From Microbacterium sp. (lineage in GTDB: Bacteria > Actinomycetota > Actinomycetes > Actinomycetales > Microbacteriaceae): DNA of 64,000 nt. A program made the position numbers and the translations under genes. Of this stretch, positions 18,420 to 26,095 are shown piece after piece. Within the stretch, counting starts at the first letter, position 1, and every line of letters begins with the position of its first letter. The notes under the pieces were generated by a model. That model was not told the origin of the DNA. It saw only the letters and a program-made list of their open reading frames with translations, and made no database searches. The stretch spans positions 1-64,000 of the forward strand of contig JAEKKN010000017.1 in NCBI GenBank assembly GCA_019510305.1, read 5' to 3'.

Positions 18420-18532
18420 ACCGTCGCTGCGCTCTCGCGCGACGACCTTCACTCCCACCGGTGTCGCGCATCGACCGTCGATGAATCGAAACACAACAGG
18501 GCGGCGTATGCGCTCACCACGAAGGATCAAGC

Positions 18533-20866
18533 ATGACTAACACCCCATTCTCTGCACCGGCGTCCGCCCTTCCGGAGAGTCGCATGGTCACGCCGCTCTA
18601 CCGCGACGTCGACGCGCCCGTCTCGCTCCGCGTCGACGATCTCCTTGCGCAGATGACCGTCGAAGAAAAGGCCGGGCAACTCACCCAGTACTTCCATTTC
18701 GGAGTTCCGCAGCTCCCCGCGGACTTCGACATCGACGCGCTTCCCCCCGAGCACCGTGCTTTCCTCGACCAGCCCGTAGCGGTCGAAACTGCGCTGGAGC
18801 AGGGGAAGGTCGGGTCCGTCCTCTTCGTCACGGATGTGAGCCTGACCACCCGGCTCCAGAAGATCGCCGTCGAGCAGACCCGTCTCGGGATCCCGCTCCT
18901 GTTCGGCTTCGATGTCATCCACGGCTTCCGAACCATCCTTCCCGCCCCGATCGCCCTTGCCGCGAGCTGGAACCCGGATCTCATCGAGCAGTCGCAGACG
19001 GTCGCAGCCCGCGAAGCGCGGGCCGTCGGCATCCACTGGACGTTCGCGCCCATGATCGACATCGCCCGCGACCCTCGCTGGGGACGAATCGTCGAGGGCG
19101 CCGGAGAGGACCCGGTACTCGGTGCCGCCGTCGCAGCGGCCCAGGTCCGCGGCTTTCAGGGAGACCTCGCCGACGACCGTATCCTCGCCGGTCCCAAGCA
19201 CCTCGCCGGTTACGGTGCCGCCCGTGGCGGGCGCGACTACGACGACGCCGAAGTCTCCGATTCCGAGCTGCGCAATGTCTACCTTCCCCCGTTCCGCGCG
19301 GCGATCGAGGCCGGTGCGGCGAATGTGATGGGCGCCTACATGGATCTCAACGGCGTGCCGGCTTCCGCGAACCGGTGGCTGCTCACCGAGATCCTGCGCG
19401 ACGAGATGGGATTCGATGGCTTCGTCGTCTCCGACGCGAACGCCGTCCGCTCGCTGGAGACGCAGCACTTCGCGAAGGATCTGACGGACGCAGCGGTTCG
19501 CGCCCTCGAGGCTGGACTCGACATGGAGATGGCGATTTCGGATGCCGCGTTCTCCCGCCTCCCTGACGCCGTCGCCGAAGGGCTCATCGACGAGAGCGCC
19601 CTCGACACCGCTGTTCGTCGGGTGCTCGAGGCGAAGTTCCGCCTGGGCTTGTTCGAGCAGCCCTACGCCGACGCCTCCACCGTCGACGAAGTGCTCGACG
19701 CGATCGAACATCGCGAGGTCGCTCAGCTCGCCGCGGAACAGTCCTTCGTGCTCCTCAAGAACGCCGATCGTGCTCTCCCGCTGTCGGCGGAGCGTCTCGG
19801 CACGGTCGCGGTCATCGGGCAGCTCGCTGACAGTCAGCGCGACATGCTCGGCCCGTGGGTCTTCGACCACGACACCGCGGAGACCGTCACGATCCTCGAC
19901 GGTCTGCGCTCCCGGCTCGGAGACGCCGCAGTCGTGCACGCGCCAGGGGCGGGGATCCTCGAGCGGAAGTTCCCTTCCGCTTTCGATCGAGCCGACCCGA
20001 CCATCACCCCCACTCCAGAGGACTGGGATGACGACGCTGAGATCGAGCGCGCGGTGGCTACCGCTACCGCAGCCGACATCGCCGTGGTGGTCGTGGGTCA
20101 ACGACAGAACCAGGCCGGTGAGAAGGCCTCCACCTCGACGCTGGACCTGCCCGGCCGCCAGCAGGAGCAGCTGGAGAAGATCGCCGCCACCGGCACACCC
20201 GTCATCCTCGTCGTCGTGTCGGGCCGTCCTCTCGACCTTCGTTGGGCGAACGAGCACGTCTCGGCGATCCTGCAGGTCTGGTACCCCGGCACCCGTGGGG
20301 GTGACGCTGTCGCCTCGATCCTGCTCGGCGAGACTTCGCCCGCCGGCCGACTGCCGTTCACCTGGCCGCGCCACGTCGGACAGGTGCCGCTCATCTACTC
20401 GCACCTGCGGACTTTCGAACCTCAGGAGCAGTCGACCCGGTACTTCGAAGAGGAGAGCACGCCGCTATTCCCCTTCGGGCACGGCCTTTCCTACGCAGAG
20501 TTCGAGTACTCCGACCTCCGTGTCGACCGGGCCACGATGGCCGTCGGCGACACCGCGCTGGTCTCCGTCGATATTCGTAACACCTCGGAGCGAACCGCAG
20601 ATGAAGTGGCCCAGTTGTACATCCACCAGAGGTACGGCGCCTCGTCCCGCCCGATCCGCGAACTCAAGGGGTTCGAGCGCCTGACACTCAGCCCCGGTGA
20701 GCAGCGCACGGTCACCTTCCCTGTCGGTCCGGAGCAGCTGCGCTACTGGAGCGCCGCCACGAGAACTGAGACTCAGGACGCCACGACAATCGAACTCGGC
20801 ATCGGCCCGTCGTCGGCGACCGCGCTCGACGCCACCCTCATCATCACCCCGGCCCATATTCGATGA
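18533..20866 (+). CDS. GH3-family beta-glycosidase (beta-glucosidase type)
   Basis: A 777-residue enzyme with GH3 N-domain (about 25-350), alpha/beta sandwich C-domain (390-600) and fibronectin-III-like tail (660-765). The nucleophile Asp is in GFVVSDANAV (D301), and the substrate-binding KH is in GPKHLAGYG. The usual SDW after the nucleophile reads SDA here, a variation found in BglX-like members. There is no signal peptide, so it works in the cytoplasm. ATG 18533 has AAGGA upstream. It is the second gene of the MFS-1 operon and is followed by a GH1 enzyme at its stop codon. Two different beta-glycosidases in tandem suggest a substrate with two different sugar linkages. Confidence 0.9.
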   Translation: MTNTPFSAPASALPESRMVTPLYRDVDAPVSLRVDDLLAQMTVEEKAGQLTQYFHFGVPQLPADFDIDALPPEHRAFLDQPVAVETALEQGKVGSVLFVTDVSLTTRLQKIAVEQTRLGIPLLFGFDVIHGFRTILPAPIALAASWNPDLIEQSQTVAAREARAVGIHWTFAPMIDIARDPRWGRIVEGAGEDPVLGAAVAAAQVRGFQGDLADDRILAGPKHLAGYGAARGGRDYDDAEVSDSELRNVYLPPFRAAIEAGAANVMGAYMDLNGVPASANRWLLTEILRDEMGFDGFVVSDANAVRSLETQHFAKDLTDAAVRALEAGLDMEMAISDAAFSRLPDAVAEGLIDESALDTAVRRVLEAKFRLGLFEQPYADASTVDEVLDAIEHREVAQLAAEQSFVLLKNADRALPLSAERLGTVAVIGQLADSQRDMLGPWVFDHDTAETVTILDGLRSRLGDAAVVHAPGAGILERKFPSAFDRADPTITPTPEDWDDDAEIERAVATATAADIAVVVVGQRQNQAGEKASTSTLDLPGRQQEQLEKIAATGTPVILVVVSGRPLDLRWANEHVSAILQVWYPGTRGGDAVASILLGETSPAGRLPFTWPRHVGQVPLIYSHLRTFEPQEQSTRYFEEESTPLFPFGHGLSYAEFEYSDLRVDRATMAVGDTALVSVDIRNTSERTADEVAQLYIHQRYGASSRPIRELKGFERLTLSPGEQRTVTFPVGPEQLRYWSAATRTETQDATTIELGIGPSSATALDATLIITPAHIR

Positions 20867-20883
20867 GAAAGCAGGAGATGCAG

Positions 20884-22089
20884 ATGTCCGACTTCCGAGC
20901 GGGGTTCCTGTGGGGCGCCTCCTCTGCACCGCACCAGATCGAGGGCAACAACCTCGCCAGCGACTGGTGGAAGAACGAGGGGATCATCCCCGGTCTCGAG
21001 CCCAGCGGCGACGCCGTCGACAGCTACCACCGTTACCGCGAGGACATGCAGCTGCTCGCCGACGCGGGACTCGACACCTACCGTTTCGGTATCGAGTGGG
21101 CCCGAATCGAGCCGCGCGCCGGCCACGTCTCGCGCGCCGAACTCGCCCACTACCGACGCATGATCGACACCGCTCTCGAGCTGGGCCTCACCCCCGTGGT
21201 CACGCTGAACCACTTCACGATCCCGCTGTGGTTCGCCGACGAAGGAGGCTGGACCGGGGACACGGCGTTCGAAAGGTGGAGCAGCTACATCGACACCGTC
21301 ATCCCGATCCTCACGGGCGTCGAATGGATCATCACCTTCAACGAACCCAACATGCTCTCGATGATGCTCAAGGCACAGCAGGTCTTCGAGGCCGGTGACG
21401 CCGGAGATTGGGTCAGTCCCACCGTTGAAGACGAGAACAGCGCTGCGCGGGCCGCGAGCCTTCCCGACCCGGACCCGGAGATCGGGCGGCGATTCATCGA
21501 ATTGCACCGTGCTGTGCGTGACGCGCTCCGCGAAGGCACCGGTGCGAAGGTCGGCTGGAGCGTCGCCTGTCTCGCCCTCACCGCCACGCCAGGCAACGAG
21601 GACAAGCTCAACGCAGTGCGCTACGACTGGGAAGACCTCTACCTCGAGGCATCCCGCGAGGATGACTTCCTGGGCGTTCAGGCCTACTCGTCCCAAGCCG
21701 TGGACGAGAACGGCCTCGTGCCGCACCCTCCACACCCGGACAACTCGCTCACCGGCGCGGCCTACCGGCCTGACGCCCTCGGCATGGCCGTCCGGCACGC
21801 CGCAGAGCTGGCGAACGTGCCCATTCTCGTCACGGAGAACGGAATCGCGACGGCAGACGACACCCGCCGCATCGCCTACACGGACGAGGCCCTCGCCGGA
21901 CTCGCAGCAGCGGTCGCCGATGGGATCGACGTCCGCGGTTACCTGCACTGGAGCATCCTCGACAACTACGAATGGGGCCACTGGGGACCCACGTTCGGGC
22001 TCATCGCCGTCGACCGGACCACCTTCGTGCGCACTCCCAAACCGAGCCTGTCCTGGCTCGGACAGCGCGCCGCCGCCGAAAAGAAGTGA
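20884..22089 (+). CDS. GH1-family beta-glucosidase
   Basis: A 401-residue TIM-barrel retaining glycosidase. GH1 signatures are FLWGASSAPHQIEG at the start, acid/base Glu in TFNEP (E154) and nucleophile Glu in LVTENG (E318), and a closing LHWSILDNYEWGHW segment. It is shorter than most bacterial GH1 proteins (about 440-460), with reduced loops after the first barrel strands. I prefer ATG 20884, with AGGAG at 20873-20877; an ATG at 20863 would overlap the GH3 stop as ATGA and cannot be excluded. It acts in the cytoplasm on the product imported by MFS-1, releasing a beta-linked sugar from an oligosaccharide or plant glycoside. Confidence 0.9.
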   Translation: MSDFRAGFLWGASSAPHQIEGNNLASDWWKNEGIIPGLEPSGDAVDSYHRYREDMQLLADAGLDTYRFGIEWARIEPRAGHVSRAELAHYRRMIDTALELGLTPVVTLNHFTIPLWFADEGGWTGDTAFERWSSYIDTVIPILTGVEWIITFNEPNMLSMMLKAQQVFEAGDAGDWVSPTVEDENSAARAASLPDPDPEIGRRFIELHRAVRDALREGTGAKVGWSVACLALTATPGNEDKLNAVRYDWEDLYLEASREDDFLGVQAYSSQAVDENGLVPHPPHPDNSLTGAAYRPDALGMAVRHAAELANVPILVTENGIATADDTRRIAYTDEALAGLAAAVADGIDVRGYLHWSILDNYEWGHWGPTFGLIAVDRTTFVRTPKPSLSWLGQRAAAEKK

Positions 22090-22152
22090 CGCACGAGACG
22101 GCGCAAGCCTGATCGGCACAATTCCCCACTCTCCAAGCGAAAGAGACCGAAC

Positions 22153-23115
22153 ATGACCGACTTTCCCGTTCCCACCACCATCAGTCCCGAGGCGCAAGGC
22201 TTGTTGGCGTGGGTGGCACAGATGCCTCAGCAGCCCGATCCCGCACCCGACGATGTCGAAGCGTGGCGCGCTCTCGGAGAGGCAGCCGCCTCCGATGACC
22301 CGGCGACGGTCGAAGCCCTGGCCATGGCGACGACCGGAGCCGTCGCGACCGACGTCATCGCGACGGTCGAGCCAGCCGGAGTCGACGGCGCCAAGTTCTT
22401 CGTCGCCGAGCCCGAGGGTCTCGGCAGCGATGACGAGCGAGTGCTTCTCTACATCCACGGCGGCGGCTTCACCTACGGCGGCGGGGCGACTGCCCGTCGT
22501 TCCACGCAGCTCATCGCCGCGAACATCGGAGTGCGGACCTGGGGGATGGACTACCGGCAGCTTCCCGAGGACCCCTATCCGGCCGGCCTCGACGACTGCA
22601 TTGCCGTGTATCGCCACCTCCTGCGAACGCACAAACCGGAGAACATCGCGATCGGCGGGCAGTCCGGGGGAGCGAACCTCACGACGGCGCTGCTCCTGCG
22701 AGCGCGCGATGAAGGCCTGCCCATGCCTGCCGGCGCGGTCCTCATCTCTCCGTGCGTGGACTTCACCCTGGCCGGTGACACCTGGACCACGAACGCCTTC
22801 GCGCTCCCTGGTCGCTTCGAGAACATGCTCGAGCTGTACCGAAACGGGAATGAACTCACCGAGCCGTACATCTCGCCATTGTTCGGGACGTTCACGGAGG
22901 ACTTCCCCCCGACGATCCTGACTGCCGGAACGAGAGACTTCCTTCTCTCGGACACGGTGCGACTCCACCGCAAGCTTCTCCGTGCCGGCGTCCGCGCGGA
23001 GCTCCACGTCTGGGAGGGCGCGCTGCACGGCATGTTCATGGGGCAGGCTCCTGAGGACCGCGAGCAGATCGAACAGGTGCGCCGCTTCTTGGAGGATGTC
23101 TGGGCGCGTGCGTAG
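22153..23115 (+). CDS. alpha/beta-hydrolase esterase, hormone-sensitive lipase (family IV) type
   Basis: A 320-residue esterase. It has the family IV oxyanion motif HGGG (YIHGGGFTYGG), the nucleophile elbow GQSGG (S171), the acid in TAGTRDFLLSD and the histidine in ALHGMF, with a helical N-terminal cap. There is no signal peptide. As the last gene of the MFS-1 operon, 63 bases after the GH1 stop, it could remove acyl groups (acetyl, feruloyl, malonyl) from the imported glycoside or hydrolyse the released aglycone ester. Family IV enzymes prefer short acyl chains. A strong hairpin 26 bases after its stop probably ends the transcript. Confidence 0.88.
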   Translation: MTDFPVPTTISPEAQGLLAWVAQMPQQPDPAPDDVEAWRALGEAAASDDPATVEALAMATTGAVATDVIATVEPAGVDGAKFFVAEPEGLGSDDERVLLYIHGGGFTYGGGATARRSTQLIAANIGVRTWGMDYRQLPEDPYPAGLDDCIAVYRHLLRTHKPENIAIGGQSGGANLTTALLLRARDEGLPMPAGAVLISPCVDFTLAGDTWTTNAFALPGRFENMLELYRNGNELTEPYISPLFGTFTEDFPPTILTAGTRDFLLSDTVRLHRKLLRAGVRAELHVWEGALHGMFMGQAPEDREQIEQVRRFLEDVWARA

Positions 23116-23140
23116 CCAGTCCGAGAACGCACTATTCGCA

Positions 23141-23171
23141 TCAGTGCTCGGGCGGTGGTCCCGAGCACTGA
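23141..23171 (+). terminator. strong hairpin after the MFS-1 operon
   Basis: TCAGTGCTCGGG pairs perfectly with CCCGAGCACTGA around a 7-base loop. There is no T-run, which is common for actinobacterial terminators. It may end transcription after the esterase gene. Confidence 0.75.
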
Positions 23172-23451
23172 TGGGTGGTGTGAGCGATCGCGTCGGCTTT
23201 CTGCTCGGGGCGGGTTGGCTGCAATGATCGCTCGCCCCGGGGTGATCGCGGGGAGGTCGCTTTTGAAGCCTCTCAACGCGGTTGCGGGCGGCGAGACCGG
23301 CGCGCTGCCTGCACGCCCACTACGTGCGTGCTGACAGGCGAGAGTTGCTTGGCACCGAGCCCGAGCCGCAGCACGGACAGCTCACGCGTTCTTGGACCCA
23401 GGCACTGCGCTGCACTTCTCCGCCGCCACAGGCGGAATGCTAGATTCAGCA
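23172..23451. other. intergenic region before LacI-3
   Basis: About 280 bases without a convincing gene. It holds a TAGATT -10-like element at 23441-23446 just before the LacI-3 operator. Nothing else stood out. Confidence 0.4.
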
Positions 23452-23465
23452 CTAGCGCGCGCATG
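23452..23465. promoter_or_regulatory. LacI-3 operator (autoregulatory copy)
   Basis: CTAGCGCGCGCATG differs at only two bases from CTAGCGCGTGCAAG, the site found twice in front of MFS-2. It lies immediately after a TAGATT -10 candidate and 23 bases before the LacI-3 start, so LacI-3 probably represses itself. Confidence 0.7.
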
Positions 23466-23488
23466 CGGGCAGACCGGGAGGCTCGAGC

Positions 23489-24490
23489 GTGGGGGTACAG
23501 CCCAAGCAGCGTAGGACGACAGCAGCGGATGTTGCGAAGTCGGTAGGGCTTTCGCGTGCCACCGTTGGTTTCGTTCTCAATGACACCCCGGGTCAGACGA
23601 TTCCGGAGGGAACGCGGCAGCGGGTTCTCGCGGAGGCGGCACGGCTGGGTTACCGGCCGCATTCGGCCGCTCGTGCTCTGGCGAGTGGTCGATCGCAACT
23701 CGTCATGGTGGTGCTGCCCGACTGGCCGATGGACTTCAGCCTCCGGCGCAATATCGAAGAAGCGTCTCTCGCGCTCGACGAAGCCGGCTATGCCCTGATC
23801 ACCTACACGCCCCACCCCACGGGAGCGGCACGCCCGTTGTGGGAAGTGCTGCAACCGGATGTGGTGATGTCCCTGCAACCGTTATCTGACGAACAGATCG
23901 CCGGCATCCGCGCCGCCGGCATCTCCCGCATCGTCCCTGATCCAGAGGCAGTGGTTGCTGACCAGGGCTGGGTTGAAGAGGGGCCGAGGCTGCAGATCGC
24001 GCATCTGGCCGCGCACGGCCACCGGCGCATCCTCTTTGCTGGCGCGCGAGACCCGCGCCTCGCCGATCTGGTGGAGAGCCGCTTCCGCAGAGCCAGTGAG
24101 GCCGCGGTCGCTCTGTCACTGGAGCCTCTCACGCGCGCTGACGTCGACCATGCCGACTCGGATGTCACCGATGTCCTGAGTTCGTGGCGAGCAGATGGAG
24201 TGACGGCGGTGGCGGCGTACAACGATGACATCGCCGCCACCGTCGTCGGCGCCGCGCTGCGGGCGGGAATGGCGGTTCCCCAGGACCTGGCGGTCATCGG
24301 GCACGACGACACCCCGACCGCTTCGATGGTTCACCCGCAGTTGTCCACCATCCGCGTCGATACGGCCGGGCTGGGGCGGCACATGGCGGCCCTCGCTTTG
24401 AGCGCGATCAACGAGACTGCGCCTCCTGCGGCGGGACCGGAGTTCACCGCCACCCTCATCGCCCGCGCGTCCACCGGTGGCCAGGGCTGA
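23489..24490 (+). CDS. LacI-family transcriptional repressor (LacI-3)
   Basis: A 333-residue LacI/GalR repressor. The helix-turn-helix (residues 11-33, DVAKSVGLSRATVGFVLND) differs in its recognition helix from LacI-1 and LacI-2, and the operators nearby differ in the same way. The sensor domain has AAYNDDIAATVV and IGHDDTPTASMVHP. GTG 23489 follows a GGGAG ribosome site. It is transcribed toward MFS-2, which starts 182 bases downstream behind two copies of the same operator. It therefore probably controls the MFS-2, GH78, GH3 and SDR genes as well as itself. Inducer unknown, possibly a rhamnose-containing glycoside or its product. Confidence 0.88.
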   Translation: MGVQPKQRRTTAADVAKSVGLSRATVGFVLNDTPGQTIPEGTRQRVLAEAARLGYRPHSAARALASGRSQLVMVVLPDWPMDFSLRRNIEEASLALDEAGYALITYTPHPTGAARPLWEVLQPDVVMSLQPLSDEQIAGIRAAGISRIVPDPEAVVADQGWVEEGPRLQIAHLAAHGHRRILFAGARDPRLADLVESRFRRASEAAVALSLEPLTRADVDHADSDVTDVLSSWRADGVTAVAAYNDDIAATVVGAALRAGMAVPQDLAVIGHDDTPTASMVHPQLSTIRVDTAGLGRHMAALALSAINETAPPAAGPEFTATLIARASTGGQG

Positions 24491-24566
24491 CGCCACGAGA
24501 CTCTCTCGATTCCGAAGTCGCGCGCCGTGCGCTCCGTCTCAGACGCGGGAGTCGGAGCGGGAGCTA

Positions 24567-24580
24567 CTTGCACGCGCTAG
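24567..24580. promoter_or_regulatory. LacI-3 operator, left copy
   Basis: CTTGCACGCGCTAG is the reverse complement of the right copy and overlaps TTGCAC (24568-24573), a -35 candidate with TAGCGT 17 bases downstream. It is part of a perfect 16-base inverted repeat (24567-24582 with 24605-24620). Confidence 0.8.
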
Positions 24581-24606
24581 TGATGCATAGTAGCGTTCAC
24601 TTGTCA

Positions 24607-24620
24607 CTAGCGCGTGCAAG
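24607..24620. promoter_or_regulatory. LacI-3 operator, right copy
   Basis: CTAGCGCGTGCAAG, 53 bases before the MFS-2 start and just after the presumed transcription start. Centre-to-centre distance to the left copy is 40 bases, close to four helical turns. Confidence 0.8.
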
Positions 24621-24672
24621 TACGCGTGTAACCCGACGCGGTCAGTGTTGCCGCACAGACAACGGAGTCTTC

Positions 24673-26031
24673 ATGAATCAGCCAGCTGATCACCAATACG
24701 CAGAACCCCTCGTTCCTGCCTCCGCCCAGGCGGCACCCGTGCCACCGGCTGCGGACTTGAACACCTTCAACGTCGAGATCCCCTCGGCCGAAGAGCTCGC
24801 TCCCGTTGGCGCGAAGTACATCTGGCTCATGGTGCTCGCTCAGTTCGGCGTCTTCGTCGCGTTCATCACCCCGCTGGCGATCTCACTGTCGATTCGAATC
24901 GCTGAACTCGCGCCGAACAACCAGGAGTTCCTCGCCTACATCACCGGGGCCGGCGCGTTCGCCGCGATGATCTCCTCGCCGTTCCTCGGCGTGGCGAGTG
25001 ACCGCACTCGCTCCCGTCTCGGGCGCCGCCGCCCGTACATGATCGGTGGTGCGATCCTCGGAATGGTGTCGCTGCTGGTGATGGCGACCGCCCCCAGTGT
25101 CCTGCTCCTGGGTGCTGGATGGGTGCTGGCGCAGATCGGGTGGGGTCAGGTACTCAACAACCTCCTGTTCTCCATGGCGGATCGGCTCCCCGAGCATCAG
25201 CGCGGAAAGGTCGCCGGCCTCACCGGATTCGCCACCCAGGTGGCCCCGGTCGTCGGTGTTGTGGTCGCCGGCGGTTTCGCCACCCAGAACATCCTGCTCT
25301 TCCTCATCCCTGGCTTCATCGGGATCGTGTTCGTCCTGCTCTTCGTGCTCTTCATCCGCGAGAGCGACAGCCGCACCATGGCGCGCCAGCCGCGCCTGCA
25401 CATCGGCACCCTGCTGAGCAAGTTCCTCTTCAACCCGCGTCGGCATCAGGACTACGCATGGGCGTGGCTGGGACGGTTCCTGTTCTACTTCGGTCTGACC
25501 CTCAACACCACGTTCACGGCGTTCTTCTTCGCACAGCGCCTCGGTGTGGAGGTCGCTGAGGTGGCACCGACACTTGCCGTCCTCTCCCTTCTGGGGATCG
25601 GCGCGACCACCATCGGTGCGGTGGGCGGCGGGTTCCTGTCGGACAAGCTGCGTCGTCGTCGCGTCTTCGTCACTGCGGCAGGCATCCTCTTCGGCGCCGG
25701 TGCCATCACGATGGCGTTGTCCACGGACATCGTGGGTCTGATGGCCGGGTCGCTGCTGTGCTCGGTGGGTATCGGAGCTTTCGCTGCCGTCGACCAAGCG
25801 CTGATCCTCGACGTGCTTCCCGCGCGAGAGACGGACACCGGACGATTCATGAGCATCATCGGTTTCGCAACGTCCCTTCCACAGGCGGTCGCTCCGCTCA
25901 TCGCTCCCATCTTCCTCGCGATCGGCGTCACCGCAGCCGGCGAGAAGAACTACCTGTTGCTCTACATCGTCGCCGCTGTCTTCACCGCCGCCGGTGGTCT
26001 CGTCGTGCTTCGGATCCGCGGCGTGAAGTAG
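24673..26031 (+). CDS. MFS transporter, glycoside/sugar type (MFS-2)
   Basis: A 452-residue 12-helix transporter and a clear paralogue of MFS-1: both have a long polar N-terminus, SDRTRSRLGRRRPY after helix 2, FNPRRHQDYAWAWLGRF before the second half, and GGFLSDKLRRRR. This is the pattern of GPH-like glycoside:cation symporters. ATG 24673 follows ACGGAG; in-frame codons further upstream would run through the operators. Context: behind LacI-3 and ahead of a GH78 rhamnosidase and a GH3 enzyme, so it probably imports a rhamnosylated glycoside. Both enzymes that would process such a substrate are broken in this sequence. Confidence 0.85.
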   Translation: MNQPADHQYAEPLVPASAQAAPVPPAADLNTFNVEIPSAEELAPVGAKYIWLMVLAQFGVFVAFITPLAISLSIRIAELAPNNQEFLAYITGAGAFAAMISSPFLGVASDRTRSRLGRRRPYMIGGAILGMVSLLVMATAPSVLLLGAGWVLAQIGWGQVLNNLLFSMADRLPEHQRGKVAGLTGFATQVAPVVGVVVAGGFATQNILLFLIPGFIGIVFVLLFVLFIRESDSRTMARQPRLHIGTLLSKFLFNPRRHQDYAWAWLGRFLFYFGLTLNTTFTAFFFAQRLGVEVAEVAPTLAVLSLLGIGATTIGAVGGGFLSDKLRRRRVFVTAAGILFGAGAITMALSTDIVGLMAGSLLCSVGIGAFAAVDQALILDVLPARETDTGRFMSIIGFATSLPQAVAPLIAPIFLAIGVTAAGEKNYLLLYIVAAVFTAAGGLVVLRIRGVK

Positions 26032-26095
26032 CGCTGACTGCGTTCCGTTCATCTCGACCCAACCCACGCCTCGTCATCCCAGGAGAGTCCCGACC

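Noticed and set aside
20773..23028. Long open frame on the minus strand (751 codons) across the GH3, GH1 and esterase genes
   Set aside because: It mirrors the third-position GC bias of well-supported plus-strand genes, has low-complexity composition and matches no family. The same holds for 18527-20404 minus and other long antisense frames.
24567..24620. Perfect 16-base inverted repeat as possible insertion-sequence ends
   Set aside because: Only 22 bases lie between the arms and no transposase is near. Each arm is itself an operator-like pseudo-palindrome found again before lacI-3.
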